A stretch of 64,000 bases of DNA, from NCBI GenBank assembly GCA_963973915.1, contig CAXBBM010000016.1:9746-73745 (forward strand). The letters are read 5' to 3'. This stretch comes from Polycyclovorans sp002706265. GTDB lineage: Bacteria > Pseudomonadota > Gammaproteobacteria > Nevskiales > Nevskiaceae. How positions within the stretch are numbered: position 1 is the first letter of the stretch; every line of letters starts with the position of its first letter. Under the pieces are notes generated by a model. That model was not told the origin of the DNA, did no database searches, and saw only the letters and a program-made list of their open reading frames with translations. Below are positions 49,780-58,582 of this stretch, piece by piece. The translations under genes were made by a program, and so were the position numbers.

Positions 49780-51411
49780 ATGAACCGCCCGCTCCTCCAC
49801 TCGATGCACCGCTGCATGGCCGTGTGGGCACTGGTGCTGCTGGCCGGTTTGGCCCATGCCGCCCCGCCTGATGCGGCCTATGCCGAGGCCGTGCAGGCGC
49901 TGCCCGAGGCCAGCTTTCGTGAAAAGGCCGCCCTGGTGGCGGCACTGGTGACACAAGGGCACCCCAATGCCCGGCCGCTGCTGGCGGCCATGCTCGACAA
50001 CCGGCTGTATGCCGATGACCGCGGCGTGTTCATCGCCGACGCCGACACAACGGCAGACGCCGAGCCGGTCTGGCGCGACGCCCTGACCCTGAATCCCGCA
50101 GACGTGTCGCTGGGCAGCCGCGACCGCATCCGCACCAACAACAGCCTGCGCGCCGCCCTGAAGGTGGGGCTGGCCCAGTTCGATCTCGTCGATCCCGACG
50201 CCAAGGTGCGGATCGCCGCCGTGCGCGAACTGAGCGGCGACCTCGATGACGATGTGCTGGCGCTGCTGCGGGCGCAGCAGGCCACCGATGATGCCGCTGC
50301 GGTGCGCCGCGAAATCGACATTGCCCTGGCGGTGTATCAACTCAAGGACGACGACCCCGCCTTGCGGCTGGCCGCCATCGAGGTTCTGGACGGCGAGCAG
50401 CGCAATCTGGTCTACAACCGCGTGAAGCCGTTGACCGACCCGGCCCATGAACCGGACGCCGCCGTTCGCGCCGCGGCAAGTCGCGTGGTGGCCGGCATCG
50501 ATGGCTGGCGCGAAATCTACGGCGCACTCGAAACCCTGTTCTTCGGCCTGTCGCTGGGCTCGGTGCTGGTGCTGGCGGCCATCGGGCTGGCGATCAGCTT
50601 CGGCGTGATGGGCGTCATCAACATGGCGCATGGCGAGCTGATCATGCTGGGCGCCTACACCACGTATGTGATGCAGCTGTTGCTGCCCAACCACATTGGC
50701 CTCGCACTGGTGCTGGCGGTGCCCGCCGCCTTTCTGGTGTCGGGCCTGGTGGGCGTGGCCATCGAGCGCGGCATCATCCGCTTTCTGTACGGGCGGCCGC
50801 TGGAAACCCTGCTGGCGACCTTTGGTCTGTCGCTGATTCTGCAGCAGGTGGTGCGGTCGATCTTTTCGCCGCTGAACCGGTCGGTGACCTCGCCCGACTG
50901 GATGCAGGGGCTGTGGCAGATCAATGACCTGTTCTCGGTCACCTACAACCGGCTGGCGATCATCCTCTTCATGCTGGTGGTGTTTGCCCTGCTGTTGCTG
51001 GTGATGAACCGCACCTCGCTGGGCCTGAAGGTGCGGGCGGTGTCGCAAAACCGCGCCATGGCCAAGGCCATGGGCGTTCGCACCGCGCGGGTCGATGCCC
51101 TGACCTTCGGCCTCGGCTCCGGCATTGCCGGCATCGCCGGGGTGGCGCTGTCGCAGCTCACCAATGTGGGGCCGAATCTGGGGCAGGCCTACATCGTTGA
51201 CTCGTTCATGGTGGTGGTCTTCGGCGGGGTGGGGAACCTGTGGGGCACCCTGATCAGCGGCCTCAGCCTGGGTGTGCTCAACAAGTTGCTGGAGCCCGCC
51301 GCAGGCGCGGTGATGGCGAAGATTCTGGTGCTGATCGGGCTGATCCTGTTCATCCAGCGCCGACCCAAGGGCCTGTTCCCGCAAAAAGGCCGCGCGGCGG
51401 AGGGCCACTGA
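49780..51411 (+). CDS. urtB: urea ABC transporter permease UrtB
   Basis: A 543-residue permease of the branched-chain amino-acid type. A signal-like segment and a periplasmic domain of about 240 residues (DAAYAEAVQALPEASFREKAALVAALV...) precede the membrane domain beginning near LFFGLSLGSVLVLAAIGLAISFGVMGVINMAHGELIMLGAY. The large N-terminal domain is normal for UrtB. It overlaps urtC as TGATG. Confidence 0.95.
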   Translation: MNRPLLHSMHRCMAVWALVLLAGLAHAAPPDAAYAEAVQALPEASFREKAALVAALVTQGHPNARPLLAAMLDNRLYADDRGVFIADADTTADAEPVWRDALTLNPADVSLGSRDRIRTNNSLRAALKVGLAQFDLVDPDAKVRIAAVRELSGDLDDDVLALLRAQQATDDAAAVRREIDIALAVYQLKDDDPALRLAAIEVLDGEQRNLVYNRVKPLTDPAHEPDAAVRAAASRVVAGIDGWREIYGALETLFFGLSLGSVLVLAAIGLAISFGVMGVINMAHGELIMLGAYTTYVMQLLLPNHIGLALVLAVPAAFLVSGLVGVAIERGIIRFLYGRPLETLLATFGLSLILQQVVRSIFSPLNRSVTSPDWMQGLWQINDLFSVTYNRLAIILFMLVVFALLLLVMNRTSLGLKVRAVSQNRAMAKAMGVRTARVDALTFGLGSGIAGIAGVALSQLTNVGPNLGQAYIVDSFMVVVFGGVGNLWGTLISGLSLGVLNKLLEPAAGAVMAKILVLIGLILFIQRRPKGLFPQKGRAAEGH

Positions 51412-52501
51412 TGACGCCTCGTTCGTTATTGATGCGCGGCGGGCGGGGGGGCGCCATCTTCCTCGCGGTGATGGCGCTGCTGGCGGTGGTGGTGCCGGTG
51501 CTGAACCTGGGGCTGGCGCCCGACGCCGCACTGCACCTGCCCGATTACTGGGTCACCCTGCTGGGCAAGTACCTGAGCTACGCGTTGCTGGCAATTGCCA
51601 TCGACCTGATCTGGGGCTACTGCGGCATTCTCAGCCTCGGGCACACGGCGTTCTTTGCGCTGGGCGGCTACGCCATGGGCATGTACCTGATGCGCCAGAT
51701 CGGCACGCGCGGCATGTACGGCAATGCCGAGCTGCCCGACTTCATGGTGTTCCTCAACTGGGAGGCGCTGCCGTGGTACTGGTGGGGCTTCGACCAGTTC
51801 TGGTTCGCGATGCTGATGGTGCTGCTGGCGCCCGGCGTTCTCGCCTTCGCCTTCGGCTGGATGGCCTTCCGCTCGCGGGTGGGCGGGGTGTATCTGTCGA
51901 TCATCACCCAGGCGCTGACCTATGCCTTGATGCTGGCCTTCTTCCGCAACGAAATGGGCTTTGGCGGCAACAACGGCCTCACCGATTTCAAGGACATTCT
52001 CGGCTACAGCCTGCAGTCGCAGCACACCCGCGTGGGCCTGTTTCTGGCCACGGTGGTGGCGCTGACCCTGGGCTATCTGGCCTGCCGCTACATCACCGGC
52101 TCGCGCTTCGGTCGCATCATCGAGGCAATCCGCGATGCCGAGAGCCGCACCCGCTTCATCGGCTACCGCGTCGAGTATTACAAGCTGGCGTTGTTCACCT
52201 TTTCGGCAATGCTGGCCGGCATTGCCGGGGCGCTGTACGTGCCGCAGGTGGGCATCATCAATCCCGGCGAGTTTTCGCCCATCAACTCCATCGAGGCCGT
52301 GGTGTGGGTGGCGGTGGGCGGGCGCGGCACGCTGTACGGCGCCGCGTTGGGCGCGGGCATCGTCAACTACGCCAAGACCTGGTTCACCACCGCCTTCCCT
52401 GAAATCTGGCTGTACGCGCTGGGCGCCCTGTTCGTGGCAGTCACCCTGGCGCTGCCGCGCGGCGTGGTCGGGCTGCTGGCCCGCCGCAAGGGAGGCACCG
52501 C

Positions 52502-52505
<4 letters not shown>
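51411..52505 (+). CDS. urtC: urea ABC transporter permease UrtC
   Basis: A 364-residue inner-membrane permease with about eight to ten helices, including LSYALLAIAIDLIWGYCGILSLGHTAFFALGGYAMGMYLM and the conserved GLTDF and EAIRDAESRTRFIGY loop. It forms the channel with UrtB. The ATG at 51411 overlaps the urtB stop; the 3' end overlaps urtD as ATGA. Confidence 0.95.
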
Positions 52506-53338
<833 letters not shown>

Positions 53339-53339
53339 C

Positions 53340-54056
53340 ATGACGACCCCGACCGCAACGCTGCTGCAGACCCGCGGCGTCAACCAGTTCTATGGCGGCA
53401 GCCACATCCTCTGGGACGTGGACCTGGACGTGAGGCAGGGCTCCATCACCTGCCTGATGGGCCGCAACGGCATGGGCAAGACCACCCTGCTGAAGTGCGT
53501 GATGGGCCTGCTGCCCATCCGCGAAGGCAGCATCCAGTTCGGCGGCGATGACCTGCTGCGCCGCGCGGCCGAGCAGCGCGCCGGGCTGGGCATCGGCTAC
53601 GTGCCCCAGGGGCGGGAGATTTTTCCGCAGCTCACCGTCGAAGAGAATCTGCAGCTTGGCGTCTACGTGCGACCCGACCGCAACCGCGCGGCGCTGGAGC
53701 CGATCTACGACACCTTTCCGGTGCTGAAGAAAATGCTGCGGCGGCGCGGCGGTGATCTGTCCGGCGGCCAGCAGCAGCAGCTCGCCATCGGCCGCGCGCT
53801 GGTGTTCAACCCCAGGCTGCTGATTCTCGATGAGCCCTGCGAAGGCATTCAGCCCAACATCGTCGCCGAGATCGGCGACCTGTTGATCCGCCTCAATCGG
53901 GACACCGGGCTCACGGTCTTGTTGGTGGAGCAGAAGCTGCCCTTCGCCCGCCGCGTCGCCACCGACTTCCGCATTCTCGACAAGGGGCGGCTGGCCGCCC
54001 AAGGGGCCATCGACGCGCTTTCGGACGCGTTGGTGCGCAGGCACCTCAGCGTTTAG
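53340..54056 (+). CDS. urtE: urea ABC transporter ATP-binding protein UrtE
   Basis: A 238-residue ABC ATPase: Walker A GRNGMGKTTLLKCVMGL, signature LSGGQQQQLAIGRAL, Walker B LLILDEPCEGIQPNIV. LivF-like and the usual last urt gene. ATG at 53340, one base after the urtD stop; a GTG at 53331 and ATG at 53301 are alternatives in the same frame. Confidence 0.94.
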   Translation: MTTPTATLLQTRGVNQFYGGSHILWDVDLDVRQGSITCLMGRNGMGKTTLLKCVMGLLPIREGSIQFGGDDLLRRAAEQRAGLGIGYVPQGREIFPQLTVEENLQLGVYVRPDRNRAALEPIYDTFPVLKKMLRRRGGDLSGGQQQQLAIGRALVFNPRLLILDEPCEGIQPNIVAEIGDLLIRLNRDTGLTVLLVEQKLPFARRVATDFRILDKGRLAAQGAIDALSDALVRRHLSV

Positions 54057-54070
54057 GCCGGGGTCTGTCG

Positions 54071-54086
54071 TGGCACGCTTCTGGCG
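54071..54086 (+). promoter_or_regulatory. sigma-54-like promoter of the guanidine cluster
   Basis: TGGCACGCTTCTGGCG keeps the GG-N10-GC core and the whole -24 box, with two deviations in the -12 box. Transcription would start near 54098, upstream of the guanidine riboswitch. Strand and spacing fit; activity is inferred. Confidence 0.5.
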
Positions 54087-54139
54087 TGCAATTAGGTGCG
54101 GGGCTTGCATTGCGGCTGGCTCTTGAAGGGTTTGATGAT

Positions 54140-54245
54140 TGGCAATGGTCGACTAGGGTTCCGGTCTGCGTCAGCAGATGCTGGTCCGAGAGTTGGCGAC
54201 CTCCGGTTCGGGGGTTACACGGCGGGATAAAAGCCCGGGAGATCA
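54140..54245 (+). ncRNA. guanidine-I riboswitch (ykkC leader)
   Basis: The leader contains, in order, the conserved blocks CTAGGGTTCCG (54153-54163), CTGGTCCGAGAG (54181-54192), ACACGG (54217-54222) and GGGATAAAAGCCCGGGAGA (54224-54242), which together define the ykkC/guanidine-I aptamer. It binds guanidinium and turns on guanidine export or degradation genes. Downstream are an ABC transporter, DUF1989 proteins and a carboxylase, the classic guanidine-degradation regulon. No clear terminator follows, so translation control near the AGAGG at 54300 is likely. Boundaries are approximate. Confidence 0.9.
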
Positions 54246-54311
54246 ACAGCGTAGTGCTGCGAGTCGTCCCGCTGTCCGCCCGGTAACCGTCACTCAACCA
54301 GAGGTATTGCC

Positions 54312-55442
54312 ATGCTTGGATCACGCACCCGTTTGGCCCCCTTCGCACTGTTATGGTGTGCCGCGACCTTGGCCGCCTGCTCGAAGAATGAGCCGCCCCC
54401 GGCCGATGCCCCGGTCCGCACTGCGGCGGTTGAAACGCCGAGCTTCAAGGTCTGCTGGACCATCTACGCGGGATGGATGCCCTGGGAATACGGCGCCGCC
54501 AAGGGCATCGTGGCCAAGTGGGCCGACCGGTACGGCATTGCCATCGACGTGGTGCAGATCAACGATTACGTCGAGTCGATCAACCAGTACACCGCCGGGC
54601 AGTTCGATGGCTGCTCGATGACCAACATGGACGCGCTGACCATCCCCGCGGCCGGGGGCGTCGACAGCACCGCGCTGGTGGTCGGTGACTTCTCCAACGG
54701 CAACGACGGCATCGTGCTCAAGGGGGCCGACAAGACGCTGGCCGACATCAAGGGCCTGCCGGTCAATCTGGTGGAGCTGTCGGTCTCGCATTACCTGCTG
54801 GCCCGCGGCCTGGAAAGCGTGGCGATGAGCGAGCGCGACATCTCGGTGGTCAACACCTCCGACGCCGACATCGTTGCCGCCTTTGCCGCCAAAGACGTTC
54901 AGGCCACGGTGACCTGGAACCCGCTGCTGGCCGAGATCGTCGCGACGCCGTCGGTCAGCAAGGTATTCGATTCCAGCCAGATTCCCGGCGAGATCATCGA
55001 CCTGATGGTGGTCAACACCGCCACGCTGCAGGCGCACCCCGAGCTGGGCAAAGCGCTGATCGGTGCCTGGTACGAGATCATGGCCATCATGTCGGGCGAG
55101 GACGAGGCGGGGATTGCCGCGCGCACCCACATGGCGCAGGCCTCGGGCACCGATCTGGCGGGTTACGAAGCGCAGCTTGCCGCCACGCGCATGTTCTATG
55201 AGCCGGCCGACGCGGCCCGCTTTACGGCCAGCCCGGAACTGCCGCAGACCATGGAGAAGGTCGCAGCCTTTTCGTTCGCCCACGGACTGCTCGGTGAGGG
55301 CGCCAAGGACGCGGGTGCGGTCGGCATTGCCTATCCCGGCGGCAAGATCACCGGCAATGCCGACAACGTGAAGCTGCGCTTCACCGATGAATTTGCGGCC
55401 ATGGCCGCCGAAGGCACGCTTTCGGGGCAGGGTGGCGAGTGA
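54312..55442 (+). CDS. guanidine ABC transporter substrate-binding lipoprotein
   Basis: A 376-residue periplasmic binding protein of the NMT1/TauA-like fold. The signal peptide ends in a lipobox (LAAC, Cys near 23). Core segments: FKVCWTIYAGWMPWEYGAAKGIVAKWADRYGIAIDVVQINDYVESINQYTAGQFDGCSMTNMDAL. Such proteins were long annotated as urea-amidolyase-associated transporters; the riboswitch upstream points to guanidine. It is the first gene of the cluster, 70 nt after the aptamer, with a 112-nt gap to the permease gene. Confidence 0.87.
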   Translation: MLGSRTRLAPFALLWCAATLAACSKNEPPPADAPVRTAAVETPSFKVCWTIYAGWMPWEYGAAKGIVAKWADRYGIAIDVVQINDYVESINQYTAGQFDGCSMTNMDALTIPAAGGVDSTALVVGDFSNGNDGIVLKGADKTLADIKGLPVNLVELSVSHYLLARGLESVAMSERDISVVNTSDADIVAAFAAKDVQATVTWNPLLAEIVATPSVSKVFDSSQIPGEIIDLMVVNTATLQAHPELGKALIGAWYEIMAIMSGEDEAGIAARTHMAQASGTDLAGYEAQLAATRMFYEPADAARFTASPELPQTMEKVAAFSFAHGLLGEGAKDAGAVGIAYPGGKITGNADNVKLRFTDEFAAMAAEGTLSGQGGE

Positions 55443-55554
55443 GGCGGCGCGCCGTGCCCGCCCTTATGCATGTGAAGACCGTGGCGGCCGGTGAGGTGTG
55501 GTTTGCCGGCGCCGCTGGCGCCTGTCAGGCGGCACAGCCAAAGGGCGCACCCAC

Positions 55555-56370
55555 ATGCGGCTGATCAATCAGGTGCCTGCCAGGGGCGCGCGGCTGTTGT
55601 TGGCCGCGCTGCCTTTTGCCCTGCTGCTGGCGGTGTACATGACCGCTTCGACCCTGAGGCTGGCCGAGAACGCCGACGACAAGCTGCTGCCCAGCATCGG
55701 GCAGATGGCCCAGGCGGTGCAGCGCATGGCCTTCACCGAAGATCCGCGCTCGGGCGACCTGCTGTGGTGGAAAGACACCGGCGCCAGTTTGCAGCGGCTG
55801 GGCCTGGGGCTGGGCATCAGCGCGCTGGCCGGGCTGACGCTGGGCGTGGCGGCCGGTGCCATTCCGCTGTTTGCGGCGCCGCTTTCGCCGTTGCTGAGGC
55901 TGTTGGCGATGATCCCGCCACTGGCGATTCTGCCGCTGTTGTTCATCGTGTTCGGGCTGGGCGAACTGGCAAAGGTGATGCTCATCGTCATTGGCGTGGC
56001 GCCCTGCATCGCCCGTGACCTGGAAGGCCATGCGCGCCAGATTCCGCAAGAAATGCTGATCAAGGCGCAGACGCTGGGCGCCAATACCTGGACCCTGATC
56101 CTGCGGGTGATCCTGCCGCAGTTGCTGCCACGGCTGCTGATCTCGCTGCAGTTGATGCTCGGCTCGGCCTGGTTGTTTCTGATTGCTGCCGAGGCCATCG
56201 CGTCCACCGACGGGCTGGGCTACCGCATCTTTCTGGTGCGGCGTTATCTGGCCATGGATGTGATCCTGCCCTACGTGGCCTGGATCACGCTGTTGGCCTG
56301 GCTGATGGACTTCGGCTTGCGCAGGGCCTCAACCCGGCTGTTTCCCTGGTTCATGGTGGGGGCGCGATGA
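55555..56370 (+). CDS. guanidine ABC transporter permease
   Basis: A 271-residue membrane permease of the SsuC/TauC type with about six helices and the EAA-loop EGHARQIPQEMLIKAQTLGANTWTLILRVILPQLLP. The ATG at 55555 fits; the longer frame from 55498 adds an Arg-rich stretch. Its stop overlaps the ATPase start as ATGA. Confidence 0.9.
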   Translation: MRLINQVPARGARLLLAALPFALLLAVYMTASTLRLAENADDKLLPSIGQMAQAVQRMAFTEDPRSGDLLWWKDTGASLQRLGLGLGISALAGLTLGVAAGAIPLFAAPLSPLLRLLAMIPPLAILPLLFIVFGLGELAKVMLIVIGVAPCIARDLEGHARQIPQEMLIKAQTLGANTWTLILRVILPQLLPRLLISLQLMLGSAWLFLIAAEAIASTDGLGYRIFLVRRYLAMDVILPYVAWITLLAWLMDFGLRRASTRLFPWFMVGAR

Positions 56371-57167
56371 CGGCCTTCCTCGCGGTGGAGCATGTCTGGC
56401 AGGAATATGCCGACCATGTGGTGCTGGAAAACCTGTCGCTGCAGGTGAACGAGGGCGAATTCTGCGCCCTGGTGGGGGCTTCGGGCTGCGGCAAGTCAAC
56501 CTTTCTGCGCCTGCTGCTTGGGCAGGAGCGCGCCAGCCGTGGCCGCATTCTGCTGGATGGGCAGCCGCTGCCGTCCGAGCCGGATGTCTCGCGTGGCGTG
56601 GTGTTTCAGAAATACTCGGTGTTTCCGCACCTGAGCGTGCGCGACAACGTGGTGCTGGGCCTGGAACTGGCCGGGTCTCCCTTGACCGGACGCCGGTTCG
56701 GTGCGGCCCGGCGTGCGGCCCGCGAACAGGCCGACGCCATGCTCGACGCGGTGGGCCTGAGCCACGCGGGCGCGCGGTATCCCGCGGCGCTGTCCGGCGG
56801 CATGCAGCAGCGACTGGCCATTGCCCAGGCGCTGGTGATGAAGCCGCGGGTGCTGCTGCTCGATGAACCCTTTGGCGCGCTGGACCCCGGCATTCGCAAG
56901 GACATGCACGCGCTGCTGCTCGATCTGTGGAAGCAGACCGGGCTGACCGTGTTCATGGTCACGCACGATCTGTCGGAGGGCTTCACGCTGGGCACCCGTT
57001 TGCTGGTGTTCGACAAGCCGCGCCACGATCCGCAGCATCCCAATGCCTACGGCGCCCGCATCACCTACGACCTGGCGCTCAATCAGGGCCGCATGGCCGC
57101 GCGCCAAGCGTTGCCGGTGTCGCTGATACAGCGTCTCGAATCCGTGCCTCTGGAGGTCATTGCATGA
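56367..57167 (+). CDS. guanidine ABC transporter ATP-binding protein
   Basis: A 266-residue ABC ATPase of the SsuB/TauB type: Walker A VGASGCGKSTFLRLLLG, signature LSGGMQQRLAIAQAL, Walker B VLLLDEPFGALDP, switch His in MVTHDLSEG. It overlaps the preceding permease and the following deiminase gene (ATGA), so the operon is tightly coupled. Confidence 0.92.
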   Translation: MTAFLAVEHVWQEYADHVVLENLSLQVNEGEFCALVGASGCGKSTFLRLLLGQERASRGRILLDGQPLPSEPDVSRGVVFQKYSVFPHLSVRDNVVLGLELAGSPLTGRRFGAARRAAREQADAMLDAVGLSHAGARYPAALSGGMQQRLAIAQALVMKPRVLLLDEPFGALDPGIRKDMHALLLDLWKQTGLTVFMVTHDLSEGFTLGTRLLVFDKPRHDPQHPNAYGARITYDLALNQGRMAARQALPVSLIQRLESVPLEVIA

Positions 57168-57880
57168 ACCCGTTGTACCGTGACGTTCTTCCCGGCGGCG
57201 CCCACGGCTCGCTGGTGCTCAGGCGCGGCCGGCTGCTGCGCCTGACCGATGTGGAAGGCGGTGCCAACCTTGCCCTGCTGGCCTGGAACGCCACCGAGAA
57301 ATCCGAGCGCCTAAACCTGCCGGACGCACTCAAGTGTCAGCACACGTCAAAACTCACCCGCGGGCACTGCCTGTATTCCGACATGGGGCGCGTGCTGCTG
57401 TGCATCACCAACGATGACCTCGGCTGGCATGACCCCATGGGCGGCCTCAGCACTGCCGCAGAGGTGCGTGCGCGTTATGGCGCTGGTGATTACCAGACGC
57501 TGCGCAACGACTTTTATCGTAACGGGCAGGACAACCTGCTGGTCGAGATGGGCAAGTGGGGGCTGAGCCGGCGCGATCTGACGATGAACGTCAATTTCTT
57601 CAGCAAGCTGGCCAGCGATGACGCCGGCCAACTGCGCTTCGTGCCCGACCACTCGCCGCCCGGCAGTCATGTCGATCTGTATGCCCCGATGGACACGCTG
57701 GTGATCGTCACCGCCATTCAGCACCCGCTCGATCCCGCCACGGCCTATGGCCCCAAGCCGGTGGCGCTGAGCGTGTTTGAAGTGCCCGACGCCGAAGCCT
57801 TGGCGACCACCCGGGTCTGCCGCGAATCACGCCCTGAAAACGGTCGTGGGTTTGCCTTGACGGAGCGCTATTTCTCATGA
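57164..57880 (+). CDS. carboxyguanidine deiminase subunit (DUF1989, UAAP1-type)
   Basis: A 238-residue DUF1989 protein, formerly urea amidolyase-associated protein. Key segments are DVLPGGAHGSLVLRRGRLLRLTDVEGGANLALLAWN, LKCQHTSKLTRGHCLYSDMGRVLL, GWHDPMGG and NVNFFSKL. With the next gene it forms CgdAB, which hydrolyses carboxyguanidine to allophanate. Which subunit is A or B I leave open. It overlaps both neighbours as ATGA. Confidence 0.87.
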   Translation: MNPLYRDVLPGGAHGSLVLRRGRLLRLTDVEGGANLALLAWNATEKSERLNLPDALKCQHTSKLTRGHCLYSDMGRVLLCITNDDLGWHDPMGGLSTAAEVRARYGAGDYQTLRNDFYRNGQDNLLVEMGKWGLSRRDLTMNVNFFSKLASDDAGQLRFVPDHSPPGSHVDLYAPMDTLVIVTAIQHPLDPATAYGPKPVALSVFEVPDAEALATTRVCRESRPENGRGFALTERYFS

Positions 57881-58512
57881 GCCCGCACGCCAGCACATTG
57901 CAGGAGGACGCAGCCTGTCGCCGTGAGCTGATCAGGGCCGGCGAGGCGTGGATTGGCGAGCTGCGTGCCGGTCAGACCTTCCGCATTCTCGATCTCGAAG
58001 GCAATCAGGCCGTTGACACCTTGTTCTACAACCTCGACGACCCCGCCGAGCGCTACGACGCGCAGTGCACCGTGCGGTGCGGCGCGCAGGTGTATCTGTC
58101 CACCGGCTCGGTGCTGATGTCGACGCTGGGACGGCCGATGCTCACGATCACGGCCGACACCTGCGGTCGGCACGACACCCTGGGCGGGGCCTGCGCGCAG
58201 GAGTCCAACCGTGTGCGCTACGCGCTTGACCGGGGTCACATGCACTCCTGCCGCGACAACTTTCTGCGCGCCATCGCGCACGACGGACGGCTCACCAAGC
58301 GTGACCTTGGCGCCAATCTCAATTTCTTCATGAATGTGCCGGTGACCGCCGACGGTGGACTGAGTTTCGCCGACGGCGTGTCGGCGCCGGGCAAGTACGT
58401 CGAACTGCGCGCGCATCTGAACGTGCTGGTGCTGATCTCCAACTGCCCGCAGTTGAACAACCCCTGCAACGCCTACAACCCGACACCGATTGAAGTACTG
58501 ATCTGGGACTAA
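57877..58512 (+). CDS. carboxyguanidine deiminase subunit (DUF1989, UAAP2-type)
   Basis: A 211-residue DUF1989 paralogue of the preceding protein: GQTFRILDLEGNQAVDTLFYNLDDPAERYDAQCT, SVLMSTLGRPMLTITADTCGRHDTLGGACAQESN and GHMHSCRDNFLRAI. The two form a heteromeric deiminase. Its stop is 71 nt before the second carboxylase, with a short intergenic stretch that holds nothing obvious. Confidence 0.87.
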   Translation: MSPHASTLQEDAACRRELIRAGEAWIGELRAGQTFRILDLEGNQAVDTLFYNLDDPAERYDAQCTVRCGAQVYLSTGSVLMSTLGRPMLTITADTCGRHDTLGGACAQESNRVRYALDRGHMHSCRDNFLRAIAHDGRLTKRDLGANLNFFMNVPVTADGGLSFADGVSAPGKYVELRAHLNVLVLISNCPQLNNPCNAYNPTPIEVLIWD

Positions 58513-58582
58513 GCCCCTCACCGCGCCGTGGACGACCGCGGCGGCTGACGCAACACCGGGACGGCCCGGACCGGATGTGTTC

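Noticed and set aside
49753..51531. A 592-codon minus-strand frame opposite urtB
   Set aside because: Antisense to urtB, which has signal, membrane segments and overlap with urtC; the shadow is Gln/His/Arg-rich.
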